From: Clostridiales bacterium
Lineage (GTDB): Bacteria; Bacillota; Clostridia; Oscillospirales; Oscillospiraceae
DNA: 30,521 nt
Direction of reading: 5' to 3'
NCBI GenBank assembly: GCA_004554585.1
Contig: SFLH01000017.1
Location: 1-30,521, forward strand
Positions 7,223 through 16,001 of the stretch are shown here, one piece after another (position 1 is the stretch's first letter; the number at the start of each line of letters is the position of its first letter). The notes beneath the pieces were generated by a model, which had not been told where the DNA came from, did not search any database, and was given only the letters and a program-made list of their open reading frames with translations. A program made the position numbers and the translations under genes.

Positions 7223-8092
7223 ATGTGGGCATCGACAGAATGGAAAGACTATACCCTGCTCGACTGCGGCAAGGGAGAAAAGCTGGAACGCTGGGGGAAG
7301 TATACCCTGGTCCGGCCAGATCCCCAGGCCATCTGGGATACCCCCCGCAAGCACCCCGGCTGGAGGAACTACCACGCCCGCTACGCCCGCTCCCACACCG
7401 GCGGCGGCCAGTGGGTAAAAAAGGACCTACCCCAGCGGTGGCAGGTTTCCTACCGGAACCTTACCTTTAATATCAAACCCATGAACTTCAAGCACACGGG
7501 CCTCTTTCCCGAGCAGGCGGCCAACTGGGACTTTGCCATGGACCAGATCCGACGGGCCGGACGGCCCATCTCCGTGCTCAACCTCTTCGCCTACACCGGA
7601 GCGGCCACCATCGCCTGCGCCGCGGCGGGGGCCTCGGTGTGCCACGTGGACGCAGCCAAGGGCATGGTCAGCTGGGCCCGGGAGAACGCCAAGAGCTCCG
7701 GGCTGGAGGACGCCCCCATCCGCTGGATCGTGGACGACTGTGCCAAGTTCGTGGAGCGGGAGATCCGCCGGGGCCGGCGGTACGACGCGGTGATCATGGA
7801 CCCCCCCTCCTATGGGCGGGGACCGTCGGGGGAGATCTGGAAGCTGGAGGAGAACCTCTATCCCTTCGTGGAGCTGGTCTCCGGCGTTCTGTCGGACAAG
7901 CCCCTGTTCTTCCTCATCAACTCCTACACCACGGGGCTTGCTCCCTCGGTATTAACCTACATTTTAGAGACCCTTCTGTCCAAACGCTACGGCGGCCACA
8001 CAGTCAGCGACGAACTGGGGCTGCCAGTGACCCAGACCGGCTTAGTCCTGCCCTGCGGGGCTTCCGGCCGGTGGACGGCAGAGGGGAAGTGA
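7223..8092 (+). CDS. Class I SAM-dependent methyltransferase (RlmI/RlmK-like)
   Basis: 289 residues from ATG at 7223. GGGAG (7211-7215) sits seven bases upstream of this ATG but only one base from the alternative ATG at 7217, which decides the start. The Rossmann core is visible: VLNLFAYTGAATIACAAAGA (motif I), HVDAAKGMVSWARENA (acidic SAM-ribose contact), IRWIVDDCAKFV, and the catalytic-type D-P-P-S-Y in AVIMDPPSYGRG. D-P-P-S-Y and the 'F.Y.G' motif resemble 23S rRNA m5C/m7G methyltransferases of the RlmI/RlmKL group, but the PUA domain of RlmI is missing. RNA is therefore the likely substrate, not proven. The next gene starts 10 bases downstream, so it heads the ECF operon. Confidence 0.8.
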   Translation: MWASTEWKDYTLLDCGKGEKLERWGKYTLVRPDPQAIWDTPRKHPGWRNYHARYARSHTGGGQWVKKDLPQRWQVSYRNLTFNIKPMNFKHTGLFPEQAANWDFAMDQIRRAGRPISVLNLFAYTGAATIACAAAGASVCHVDAAKGMVSWARENAKSSGLEDAPIRWIVDDCAKFVEREIRRGRRYDAVIMDPPSYGRGPSGEIWKLEENLYPFVELVSGVLSDKPLFFLINSYTTGLAPSVLTYILETLLSKRYGGHTVSDELGLPVTQTGLVLPCGASGRWTAEGK

Positions 8093-8102
8093 GGATATCC
8101 CT

Positions 8103-8945
8103 ATGAGCGCAATCATCCGGGCAGAACATCTGACCTTTTGCTATCCTGACGAGCCGGCGGGACATCCGCCGGTGCTGGACGACATCAACTTAGAAATTGA
8201 GGCCGGGTCCTTCGTGGCCATCCTGGGACACAACGGCTCGGGAAAGTCCACCCTGGCCAAACACATCAACGCCCTGCTCACCCCCACCCAGGGCAAGCTC
8301 TTCGTGGAAGGCCTGGATACCTCCGACCCGGAGAATTTGCTGGCCATCCGGGGAAAGGTGGGCATGGTCTTTCAAAACCCCGACAACCAGATCGTGGCCA
8401 GCGTGGTGGAGGAAGACGTGGCCTTCGGCCCAGAGAACCTGGGCATCCCCCCCGCGGAGATCCGCCAGCGGGTGGACACCGCGCTGAAAATGGTGGGCAT
8501 GTACCACATGCGGGAACACGCCCCACACCTGCTCTCCGGCGGCCAGAAGCAGCGGGTGGCCATCGCCGGCATCATCGCCATGATGCCCCGGTGCATCGTC
8601 CTGGACGAGGCCACGGCCATGCTGGACCCAGAGGGCCGGCGGGAGACGGTGGAGACCATCCGCACCCTGAACGAGAAATACGGCATCACCGTGGTCCTCA
8701 TCACCCACCACATGGATGAGGCCGCCCAGGCCCAGCGGCTAATTGTCATGTCCGGCGGGCATATCATCGACGACGGCCCCCCCAACGAGGTCTTTCAGCA
8801 CGTGGACACCCTGCAGGGCGCTGGCCTGACGGTGCCGGAGACCGTGAGACTGCTCTATGAGCTGCGCAAAGAGGGGCTGCCGGTCCCCCTGGACGCCATC
8901 AGCGACGAAGCCTGCGCCGCCGTGCTGGCAGATCTGCTGAAATAA
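8103..8945 (+). CDS. ecfA1: Energy-coupling factor transporter ATPase EcfA1
   Basis: 280 residues, the first of two ABC ATPases of an ECF importer. Walker A is GHNGSGKST (42-50), followed by a Q-loop in VFQNPDNQ, the signature LSGGQKQR (144-151), Walker B CIVLDEA (164-170) and the switch His202 in ITHH. Family proteins pair with EcfA2 and the membrane protein EcfT to drive uptake of vitamins or metal ions captured by separate S components. The C-terminal 40 residues after VFQHVDTLQGAGL are typical of EcfA. GAGG lies eight bases before the ATG. It is followed 37 bases later by ecfA2, in the conserved order ecfA1-ecfA2-ecfT-truA. The usual 'DEATAMLD' variant of the Walker B/D-loop distinguishes A1 from A2. 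Confidence 0.93.
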   Translation: MSAIIRAEHLTFCYPDEPAGHPPVLDDINLEIEAGSFVAILGHNGSGKSTLAKHINALLTPTQGKLFVEGLDTSDPENLLAIRGKVGMVFQNPDNQIVASVVEEDVAFGPENLGIPPAEIRQRVDTALKMVGMYHMREHAPHLLSGGQKQRVAIAGIIAMMPRCIVLDEATAMLDPEGRRETVETIRTLNEKYGITVVLITHHMDEAAQAQRLIVMSGGHIIDDGPPNEVFQHVDTLQGAGLTVPETVRLLYELRKEGLPVPLDAISDEACAAVLADLLK

Positions 8946-8982
8946 CGCCCCTTTTCCAAACAACTAGGGAGGCATCAAGGAT

Positions 8983-9849
8983 TTGGAACCCATCATCGAG
9001 ATCAAGCATCTCACCCATATTTACAGTCCCAATACCCCCTTTGCCCACCGGGCCTTGGACGACATATCCCTGTCCATTTTTCCCGGGGAATATTTGGGAA
9101 TCATCGGCCGCACCGGCTCAGGAAAATCCACCCTCATCCAGCACCTGAATGGGCTGCTCCGCCCCACCCAGGGGCAGATTCTCTTTGAAGGGCAGGACAT
9201 TTGGAGCAGCAAAGCCCTCACCCACAGCATCCGCTTTCAGGTGGGCCTGGTCTTTCAGTACCCCGAATACCAACTGTTTGAGGAGACCGTCTACAAGGAC
9301 ATCGCCTTTGGCCCTCGGAACATGAAGCTGCCTGAGGAAGAGATCGACCGCCGAGTGCGCCAGGCGGCAGCCTTTGCCGGGCTGGGCGAGGAGGTCCTCG
9401 CCCGCTCCCCCTTTGAGCTCTCCGGCGGACAAAAGCGCCGGGTGGCCATCGCCGGGGTCATCGCCATGGAGCCCAAGGTCCTGGTCCTGGACGAGCCCAC
9501 CGCTGGGCTGGACCCCGCCGGGGCAGCCAGCATCCTGGCCAACATCGAGGCCTATCGCCAGGCCAACCACGCTACCATCCTCATCGTCAGCCATTCTATG
9601 GAGGACGTAGCCCGTCTCACCGACCGACTGGTGGTGGTCAGCCAGGGAGTCCTGCCCTACGTAGGGACCCCACGGGAGGTCTTCTCCCATGGAGCCGAGC
9701 TGGAGTCCATGGGGCTGGGTGTACCCGCCATGAACCGCGTCTTTGCCCGGGTGCGCGCCAAGGGGATCGACATCGACCCGGCGGTATACACCGTGGAACA
9801 GGCCAAAGAGGCCTTCCTGGCCGCTTTGCGGAAAAAGGAGGGGATGTAA
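8983..9849 (+). CDS. ecfA2: Energy-coupling factor transporter ATPase EcfA2 (TTG start)
   Basis: 288 residues, the second ATPase of the ECF module. Walker A is GRTGSGKST (42-50); the Q-loop is VFQYPEYQLF; the signature is LSGGQKRR (146-153); Walker B is VLVLDEPTAGLD with D170/E171; the switch His is in VSHSMED. The 'YPEYQLFEETV' and 'DEPTAGLDP' wording is that of EcfA2 proteins. No ATG or GTG lies in the right place. TTG at 8983 follows GGGAGG by ten bases and gives the usual N-terminus (EPIIEIKHLTHIY). It ends directly against the ecfT start, so the two are probably translated together. Confidence 0.92.
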   Translation: MEPIIEIKHLTHIYSPNTPFAHRALDDISLSIFPGEYLGIIGRTGSGKSTLIQHLNGLLRPTQGQILFEGQDIWSSKALTHSIRFQVGLVFQYPEYQLFEETVYKDIAFGPRNMKLPEEEIDRRVRQAAAFAGLGEEVLARSPFELSGGQKRRVAIAGVIAMEPKVLVLDEPTAGLDPAGAASILANIEAYRQANHATILIVSHSMEDVARLTDRLVVVSQGVLPYVGTPREVFSHGAELESMGLGVPAMNRVFARVRAKGIDIDPAVYTVEQAKEAFLAALRKKEGM

Positions 9850-10656
9850 ATGGCGCTGAAAGACATCACCTTAGGCCAGTATTTTCCCGGCACTTCCCTC
9901 ATCCACCGCTTTGATCCCCGCGCCAAGATCCTGTTCACTGTGCTCTTCATCGCCACCATCTTTCTCTGCAAAAACGTGGTGTCCTATGGGCTGACACTGG
10001 TGGCCCTGTTGGTTCTCATTGCCATCTCCCGGGTGCGGCCTAAGGTCTTTCTCAAGGGCATGAAGCCCATCATCTTCATCGTCATCTGCACGGCTTTGCT
10101 CAACCTGTTCTATACCTCGGGCACGGTTGTGTGGAGTTTTGGCATTCTGAAGATCACCGAGGAAGGCCTGTGGAAGGCAGGGTTCATGGTTCTGCGCATC
10201 CTGATGCTCATTGCCTGCACCCTGCTGCTGACCTACACCACCTCCCCCATCGCCCTCACCGACGGCTTGGAGCGGCTGCTGCGGCCCCTGAAAAAGGTAA
10301 ACTTTCCCGTCCATGAGCTGTCCATGATGATGAGCATCGCCCTGCGCTTCATCCCCACCCTCATTCAGGAGACCGATAAAATCATCTCCGCCCAGAAAGC
10401 CCGGGGTGCCGACTTTGACTCTGGAGGGCTGGTCCAAAAGGCCAAAGCTCTCATCCCCATCCTCATCCCCCTGTTTATCTCCTCTTTCCGCCGGGCGGAA
10501 GAACTGGCCATCGCCATGGAGTGCCGCTGCTACCACGGGGACGAGGGCCGCACCAGCCTGCGGCAGCTGGTCATGGCCGGCCGGGACTGGGGCCTGCTGG
10601 TGTTCAGCATCGCCCTGTGCGCCGGCATTGTGGTCCTGCGCTGCTTCGGGCTGTGA
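9850..10656 (+). CDS. ecfT: Energy-coupling factor transporter membrane protein EcfT
   Basis: 268 residues. Several hydrophobic segments are seen: ILFTVLFIATIFLC near 31-44, YGLTLVALLVLIAI, PIIFIVICTALLNLF, MVLRILMLIACTLLL, IPILIPLFISSF and WGLLVFSIALCAGIVVL. The two coupling motifs that seat in the ATPase grooves are present: A-R-G in KARGADF (184-186) and the second, normally A-R-G, in AMECRCYHG (about 222-230). The ATG immediately follows the ecfA2 stop codon. Together with the ATPases it forms the shared energising module. No S component is encoded in the window, so this is a group II ECF system with substrate binders elsewhere. Confidence 0.92.
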   Translation: MALKDITLGQYFPGTSLIHRFDPRAKILFTVLFIATIFLCKNVVSYGLTLVALLVLIAISRVRPKVFLKGMKPIIFIVICTALLNLFYTSGTVVWSFGILKITEEGLWKAGFMVLRILMLIACTLLLTYTTSPIALTDGLERLLRPLKKVNFPVHELSMMMSIALRFIPTLIQETDKIISAQKARGADFDSGGLVQKAKALIPILIPLFISSFRRAEELAIAMECRCYHGDEGRTSLRQLVMAGRDWGLLVFSIALCAGIVVLRCFGL

Positions 10657-10681
10657 CCCATTTCCCCCTTTGGAGGTTTCC

Positions 10682-11434
10682 ATGCGAAACATTGCTCTGA
10701 CCCTTATGTACGATGGCACTGCCTACCACGGCTGGCAGGTGCAGAAGCGGGATGTCACCGTGGCCGAAACCTTGGAAAAGGCGCTGTCCCAGGTGGTGGG
10801 CCATCCGGTCAAGTGTACCGGCGCCGGCCGCACCGACGCCGGCGTCCACGCCGAGCGTTACGTGGCCAACTTCCGCACCACCTCCACCATTCCCTGCGAC
10901 CGTCTACCTTTGGCGGTGAACTCCCGCCTGCCCGGGGACATTGTGGTCACCAAGGCCACGGCAGTGCCCGACGACTTCAACGCCATTGGCAGCTGCCTGC
11001 GAAAGGAGTACACCTATCGCATCTACAACTCCCGCATCCGCAACGCCTTTCTGGTGAACCGAGTGTGGTTCTATCCCAAAAAGCTGGATGAGACGATCAT
11101 GCAGCAGGCTGCCGACCACTTTGTGGGCACCCACGATTTTGCCTGTGTCCGCTCGGTGGGCACGGAGACCAAGACCACCGTGCGCACCGTTCACTACTTC
11201 ACCATCACCCGCCAGGGGGATATGATCACCTGCCGGGTGTGCGCCGACGGCTTTCTGTATAACATGGCCCGGGCCATGGTGGGCACCTGTGTGTATGCCT
11301 CTGAGGGGAAGCTCTCTCCCCAGGACATTCCCGCCCTGCTGGCCGGGCGCAACCGCACCGACGCCGGCCCCACAGCGCCTCCCCAGGGGCTGTACATGAC
11401 CAATCTCTGGTACCCCATTGCCGGCCTTCCCTGA
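10682..11434 (+). CDS. truA: tRNA pseudouridine(38-40) synthase TruA
   Basis: 250 residues. The nucleophile is Asp52 in GAGRTDAGVHA, the TruA hallmark. 'YDGTAYHGWQ' at the N-terminus and 'GDMITCRVCADGFLYNMARAMVGT' at the C-terminus complete the family pattern. The enzyme isomerises uridines 38-40 of tRNA anticodon arms. ATG at 10682 follows GGAGG by five bases; the longer upstream frame runs back into ecfT and is not used. The ecfT-truA adjacency is common in Firmicutes, but rplM-rpsI, which often follow, are replaced here by DUF5711 and CvpA genes. Confidence 0.93.
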   Translation: MRNIALTLMYDGTAYHGWQVQKRDVTVAETLEKALSQVVGHPVKCTGAGRTDAGVHAERYVANFRTTSTIPCDRLPLAVNSRLPGDIVVTKATAVPDDFNAIGSCLRKEYTYRIYNSRIRNAFLVNRVWFYPKKLDETIMQQAADHFVGTHDFACVRSVGTETKTTVRTVHYFTITRQGDMITCRVCADGFLYNMARAMVGTCVYASEGKLSPQDIPALLAGRNRTDAGPTAPPQGLYMTNLWYPIAGLP

Positions 11435-11479
11435 CCCCCTTTCTGCAAACCCCGTCCGCAAACCCATGGAGGTTATGCT

Positions 11480-12664
11480 ATGAAAATACCCAATCAGCTG
11501 CAAACGTTCCAGGCTTCCCTCTCCAAGAAACAGCGGATCGCCCTGTTGATCGTGGTGGCCGCGGTGGTTTTGGGCCTGCTCACCGCCACCGTGTTTCGGA
11601 GTAACGTCGTGGGCATCCTGCGCTGGATGACCTACTCCCAGGCAGATGACAACTTTGCCCACAACGCCCAGTCCAACAGTCTTTTCCTGGGCATGGGAGA
11701 CAACCTGCTCATCTGCACCCAAACCCAGATCCAGCTCTTCTCCCCCACGGGAACCTCCCGCATCAAAGAGAGCGTCGACATGAAATCCCCCGCCCTGAAC
11801 GCCTCGGGAGATTACGCCGTGGTCTACGACGTGGGAGGCCGGGAGCTGCGCGTGGTGGGACGGGAAACCCTTCTCCATTCCATGACCTTGTCGGAGGAGG
11901 AATCCATTCTCTGCGCCACCATCAACGAAAAGGGCTGGGTGGCCGTGACCACCAAGGTCAGCGGCTACAAAGGCGTGGTGACGGTCTACAACAAGGATTT
12001 CGAGCCTGTGCTCACCATCCGTTTGTCCAGCCGGTACATCTCCGATGCAGTGGTCACCCCCGACTGCCAGGGGGTTTACCTCATCTCCCCCGGCCAGGCC
12101 GACGGCACCTTTGAAAACACCCTGCTCTATTACACCCTCTCCTCCCGGGAGGAACCCACTCGCACCATCTCCCTGGGGTCCAACGTGGTCCTGTCCATCC
12201 GCAGCGCCGGCCGATGCTGGATTCTGGGGGACAAGAGCCTGCTGATCCTGGACTCCAGCGGCGTCATCACCGCCTCCTACGACTACGGGGACCGGTACCT
12301 GAAGATGGGCAGCCTGCAGGGAGACGGGTTTGCCACGCTGTTTCTCTCCCTCTCCTCTTCCGGCAGCACCGGCACGTTGGTGACCGTGGGCATGGATGGA
12401 CAACCCTACGGGGAACTGGAACTGAAAGGCCAGACCCTGGCCTTGGCCGCCCAGGGCCACGATGTGGCTCTGCTGACCACTGGAGAGATCATCACGGCCG
12501 ACCGCAAGCTGGACGGCTATACCACCTCCCCCAACCAGCAGGGCATTCGAAACCTGGCCATCTATGAGGACGGCACCGTGGCCCTCATCAACAGCGCCGC
12601 CGTCAGCCTCTACTTCCCCTTCACCGGCACCAAGGTTGACCCCCAGACAGAGGGGGCCTCATGA
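11480..12664 (+). CDS. DUF5711-family membrane-anchored beta-propeller-like protein
   Basis: 394 residues. One membrane segment at about residues 20-38 (IALLIVVAAVVLGLLTATV) is preceded by basic residues (KKQR), giving an N-in/C-out anchor. The rest is a chain of repeated beta-strand units such as DNLLICTQTQIQLFSPTG, DYAVVYDVGGRELRVV and DKSLLILDSSGVITASYDYG, as in a seven- or eight-bladed propeller. The layout matches DUF5711 proteins of Oscillospiraceae, whose function is unknown. It starts 45 bases after truA with GGAGG nearby, and its stop overlaps the CvpA gene start (ATGA). It therefore probably acts at the envelope together with the CvpA-like protein. Confidence 0.75.
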   Translation: MKIPNQLQTFQASLSKKQRIALLIVVAAVVLGLLTATVFRSNVVGILRWMTYSQADDNFAHNAQSNSLFLGMGDNLLICTQTQIQLFSPTGTSRIKESVDMKSPALNASGDYAVVYDVGGRELRVVGRETLLHSMTLSEEESILCATINEKGWVAVTTKVSGYKGVVTVYNKDFEPVLTIRLSSRYISDAVVTPDCQGVYLISPGQADGTFENTLLYYTLSSREEPTRTISLGSNVVLSIRSAGRCWILGDKSLLILDSSGVITASYDYGDRYLKMGSLQGDGFATLFLSLSSSGSTGTLVTVGMDGQPYGELELKGQTLALAAQGHDVALLTTGEIITADRKLDGYTTSPNQQGIRNLAIYEDGTVALINSAAVSLYFPFTGTKVDPQTEGAS

Positions 12665-13353
12665 TGAACACTGTGTTACCTCTTCTCCTGGACCTTGTGA
12701 TTCTCGGCCTGCTGGTCTATTGGTGCGTCATGGGCTTTCGCCGGGGGCTGATCCTGAGCCTCTGTTCCCTGCTGGCCGTGGTGGTCGCTCTGGCGGGCGG
12801 CTGGTATCTGGCCAACCACGCCTACGAGCCCCTAGCTGAGCGGCTGGAACCCATCATTCTCCCTGTTGTGAACGAGAGAGCCGACGAGGCCATTTCCTCT
12901 GAGGCAAGTGGTCTCGTCCCCTCGGAGGAGACAGCCAGCGACCAGGCCGCCACAAACCAGTCCAGCAGCGGTCCCCTGTCCATCCTCTCTGGAAGTCTGC
13001 AGAATCAGGTCGGCCAGCAGCTGGAAAATTTCAAAAACAATGCCGTGCAGCAGCTGGCTGCCTCCATCGCCCAGACCGTTGCCAAAGCCGTGCTGTTTTT
13101 GGTTGGCTTCTTGGTGGTCCTGCTGGTGTGGAACATTCTCTTCCACGCCCTGCATCTGGTGGCCAAGCTGCCGGGCCTGCACCTTTTGAACAAGGTGCTG
13201 GGCGGCGCGTTCGGCCTGGTCAAGGGAATCCTGCTGCTCATGGTGGCCCAGTGGCTGCTGTGCGACCTGCTGGGATGGATTCCCTCTGAGGTCGCCCAGC
13301 AGAGCCATCTGCTCTCTCTGCTTTCTGCCCTGTCCCTGTCCTCCTGGCTGTGA
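12661..13353 (+). CDS. CvpA-family membrane protein
   Basis: 230 residues. The N-terminus has two membrane segments (LLLDLVILGLLVYWCVMGFRRG and LILSLCSLLAVVVALAGGWYLA) with the R-R-G motif between them. Residues about 80-130 are a polar Ser/Gln-rich linker. The C-terminal half has further segments (AVLFLVGFLVVLLVWNILF, FGLVKGILLLMVAQWLL) around the family motif LPGLHLLNKVLGGAFGLVKG. CvpA proteins were first linked to colicin V production in E. coli, but their general role is unclear (envelope or purine-linked). The long polar insert makes this member larger than the usual ~160-180 residues. Start ATG at 12661 overlaps the previous stop; ATG at 12664 is equally possible. Confidence 0.82.
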   Translation: MMNTVLPLLLDLVILGLLVYWCVMGFRRGLILSLCSLLAVVVALAGGWYLANHAYEPLAERLEPIILPVVNERADEAISSEASGLVPSEETASDQAATNQSSSGPLSILSGSLQNQVGQQLENFKNNAVQQLAASIAQTVAKAVLFLVGFLVVLLVWNILFHALHLVAKLPGLHLLNKVLGGAFGLVKGILLLMVAQWLLCDLLGWIPSEVAQQSHLLSLLSALSLSSWL

Positions 13354-13380
13354 GACAACTTTTTCCCCATTCACATCTAA

Positions 13381-13409
13381 TTCATAAACCCGTGATAGGA
13401 TAGCATACT
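13381..13409 (+). promoter_or_regulatory. Weak candidate promoter of the clpE-like gene
   Basis: TTCATA (13381-13386), 17 bp, CATACT (13404-13409), 4/6 at each box. There is no terminator between the CvpA gene and this point, so read-through from the operon is also possible. No CtsR tandem heptads (GGTCAAA type) are visible. Confidence 0.3.
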
Positions 13410-13449
13410 ACTAAATTACACCACCCCACAAAGGAGTGAATTCCCACCT

Positions 13450-15816
13450 ATGAAACCTACCCTTTGCAGCAGATGCAAAAAGAACGTTGCTGTCGTCTTC
13501 ATCACCCGGCTGGACAGCAGCGGACAGAATGGCCAGAACGAAGGCCTGTGCCTGAAATGTGCCCGGGAGCTGAACATTCGCCCGGTTACCGATATGATCG
13601 AAAAGATGGGCCTGAGCGACGAAGACCTGGAAGGCCTGACCACTGAAATGATGTCCGCCTTTGAAGGGGCCGAGAGCATGGAGGGCCTGCTGGGCAACCT
13701 CTCCGGCGCCTTGGCCGACGCCGCCGGAAACGACGATGACGACGAGGAGGATGGCCGCACCGCCACCTTCCCCTTCCTGAACAAACTCATGGGCATGGCC
13801 GGCCAAGACAGCGAGAAGAAAGAGGATCTTCCCGACATCTCCCCCAAAGCCCCTGAGGGAGGACGGAGCACCCGGGAGGACAAGGGCGACCGGAAGAACC
13901 GGACCAAGCGCAAGTTTTTGGAAAACCACTGCATCTCCCTGACCCGCAAGGCCGCTGAAGGAAAGCTGGACCGGATGATCGGCCGGGAACAGGAACTGGA
14001 ACGAGTCATCCAGATCCTCAACCGCCGGCAGAAAAATAACCCCTGTCTCATCGGCGAACCCGGCGTAGGCAAGACCGCCATCGCCGAGGGCCTGGCCATG
14101 AAGATCTACCAAGGTGACGTGCCCTACAAACTCAAGGACAAAGAGGTCTACCTGCTGGACCTGACTTCCCTGGTGGCAGGCACCCAGTTCCGGGGCCAGT
14201 TTGAAAGCCGGATGAAGGGCCTGATCGAGGAGATCAAAAAGCTGGGCAACATTATCCTGGTTATCGACGAAGTCCATAACCTGGTGGGCGCCGGGGACGC
14301 GGAGGGCTCCATGAACGCCGCCAACATTCTCAAGCCCGCCCTCTCCCGCGGGGAGATCCAGGTTATCGGCGCCACCACCCTGGTAGAGTACCGCAAGTAT
14401 ATCGAAAAGGACTCCGCCCTGGAGCGGCGCTTCCAGCCGGTGATCGTCAACGAGCCCTCCATCGACGACGCGGTGGAGATCATCAAGGGCGTAGCGCCCT
14501 ACTACGAATCCTTCCACCATGTGAAGATCACCCCCGACATGGCCCGGCTGGCGGTGCTCATGTCTGAGCGCTATATCACCGACCGCTTCCTGCCCGACAA
14601 GGCCATCGATCTGATCGACGAGGCCTGCTCGGACATGAATCTGCGCAACAAGAACCTGGCCCGCAACCAGGAAATCCAGAAGGAGCTGGACGACATCAAC
14701 TTGGAGCGGGAGGTCATGGTGGCCGACGCCAGCGACCAGGCCTACGAGCGCCTGGCAGAGCTGCGGAGCAAAGAACTCCAGCTGCTTCAGGAGCAGCAGT
14801 CCCTGGGCCAACAAGAAGCCCCCACGCTGACCCTGGAGAGTCTGGCCCGGGTGGTGGAGCTGTGGACCAAGATCCCCGCCAGCACCATCCAGGAGCAGGA
14901 GTATGAGCGGCTGGCCAAACTGGAAGACCGGCTCAAGTCCCATGTGGTGGGCCAGGACGAGGCCATCGCTGCCGTTGCCGCCGCCATCCGACGCAACCGG
15001 GTGGGGGTGAGCTCCAAGCGCAAGCCCGTCTCCTTCATCTTTGTGGGCTCCACCGGCGTGGGCAAGACCGAGCTGGTCAAGCGGCTGGCCGAGGACCTCT
15101 TCCACGCCCCGGAGTCCCTCATCCGCCTGGATATGTCCGAGTTTATGGAGAAGCACTCGGTCTCCCGGATCATCGGCTCGCCTCCGGGCTACGTGGGCTA
15201 CGACGAGGCCGGACAGCTGACGGAAAAGATCCGCCGCAAGCCCTATTCCGTGGTTCTCTTTGACGAGATCGAAAAGGCCCACCCCGACGTGCTGAACATT
15301 TTGCTGCAGATCCTGGACGACGGCCATATCACCGACGCCCAGGGCCGGGTGGTAAACTTTGAGAACACCATCATCGTCATGACCTCCAACGCCGGCAGCG
15401 AGAGCAATTCCGGCCCCTTGGGTTTTGGCAAAACCTCCAACGAGCTGAGCAAGGACAAGGCCATGAAGGCCCTGCAGCAGTTTTTGCGGCCGGAGTTCAT
15501 CAACCGGGTGGACGAGGTCATTTGCTTCAACCAACTCTCCCAGGAAAACTTCCGTGCCATTGCCCGCATCATGCTCCAGGAGCTCCAGGCCGTGCTGAAA
15601 GAAAAGAACCTCACCTTTGCCTGGGACGAAGCGGTGCTGGACCAGCTGGTCAAGGAGTCCTACTCTGCCGCCTATGGTGCGCGAAACCTGCGCCGGCACA
15701 TCCAGAAAAATCTGGAGGACCCCATCGCCACCAAGATCATCGACAGCTACCTCCACCCCATCACCGCCTTGAAGGCCGTGGTGGAGGAGGACAAGATCGT
15801 CATTCACGCACTGTAA
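13450..15816 (+). CDS. clpE: ClpE-like ATP-dependent Clp protease ATP-binding subunit
   Basis: 788 residues. It begins with a four-cysteine zinc finger, C6-x2-C9 ... C34-x2-C37, the mark of ClpE, and lacks the ClpN double repeat of ClpC/ClpA. An acidic linker (GNDDDDEED) follows. AAA1 has Walker A GEPGVGKT (202-209) and Walker B with D273/E274. A UVR/M-type coiled region (ELDDINLEREVMVA ... ELRSKELQLLQEQ) sits between the AAA domains. AAA2 has Walker A GSTGVGKT (533-540) and Walker B LFDEIEK (D605/E606). An L-G-F tripeptide at 657-659 fits the ClpP-docking loop, so the protein is expected to unfold substrates for ClpP. ATG follows AAGGAG by 13 bases, a longer spacing than usual. It forms a single-gene unit with a terminator immediately after. 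The symbol rests on domain order, and some annotators would say clpC. Confidence 0.85.
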   Translation: MKPTLCSRCKKNVAVVFITRLDSSGQNGQNEGLCLKCARELNIRPVTDMIEKMGLSDEDLEGLTTEMMSAFEGAESMEGLLGNLSGALADAAGNDDDDEEDGRTATFPFLNKLMGMAGQDSEKKEDLPDISPKAPEGGRSTREDKGDRKNRTKRKFLENHCISLTRKAAEGKLDRMIGREQELERVIQILNRRQKNNPCLIGEPGVGKTAIAEGLAMKIYQGDVPYKLKDKEVYLLDLTSLVAGTQFRGQFESRMKGLIEEIKKLGNIILVIDEVHNLVGAGDAEGSMNAANILKPALSRGEIQVIGATTLVEYRKYIEKDSALERRFQPVIVNEPSIDDAVEIIKGVAPYYESFHHVKITPDMARLAVLMSERYITDRFLPDKAIDLIDEACSDMNLRNKNLARNQEIQKELDDINLEREVMVADASDQAYERLAELRSKELQLLQEQQSLGQQEAPTLTLESLARVVELWTKIPASTIQEQEYERLAKLEDRLKSHVVGQDEAIAAVAAAIRRNRVGVSSKRKPVSFIFVGSTGVGKTELVKRLAEDLFHAPESLIRLDMSEFMEKHSVSRIIGSPPGYVGYDEAGQLTEKIRRKPYSVVLFDEIEKAHPDVLNILLQILDDGHITDAQGRVVNFENTIIVMTSNAGSESNSGPLGFGKTSNELSKDKAMKALQQFLRPEFINRVDEVICFNQLSQENFRAIARIMLQELQAVLKEKNLTFAWDEAVLDQLVKESYSAAYGARNLRRHIQKNLEDPIATKIIDSYLHPITALKAVVEEDKIVIHAL

Positions 15817-15861
15817 AAGGTTTGGCCCCTGCTTGGGTGCAAGCCCACATCCTACTGCGAC

Positions 15862-15905
15862 AATCCCCCCAGTCGGAAAGCCGTCTGGGGGGATTTTTGT
15901 TTTCC
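15862..15905 (+). terminator. Terminator of the clpE-like gene
   Basis: An 11-bp stem AATCCCCCCAG/CTGGGGGGATT (15862-15872 and 15885-15895) with a 12-base loop is followed by TTTTTGTTTTC. Confidence 0.85.
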
Positions 15906-15935
15906 TTTCCGCTGCCGAAAGGCCGCCTGTGGAGC

Positions 15936-15985
15936 AAAAAAAGTCCCCCAGGGTCCTCCCCAACAACAGGAGGGCCCCAGGGGCC
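15936..15985 (-). terminator. Terminator of the degV gene
   Basis: On the minus strand a 17-bp imperfect stem (15969-15985 with 15943-15959; two mismatches, two G-U pairs) is followed by seven Ts (15936-15942). It closes the hemolysin III-degV unit and sits tail to tail with the clpE terminator. Confidence 0.75.
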
Positions 15986-16001
15986 AATGGAACAGATTGG
16001 G

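Noticed and set aside
10904..12460. 518-codon minus frame opposite truA and the DUF5711 gene
   Set aside because: Spans two well-defined plus genes and their gap, with no domain of its own.
13354..13449. CtsR operator upstream of the clpE-like gene
   Set aside because: No pair of GGTCAAA-type heptads is present in either orientation.
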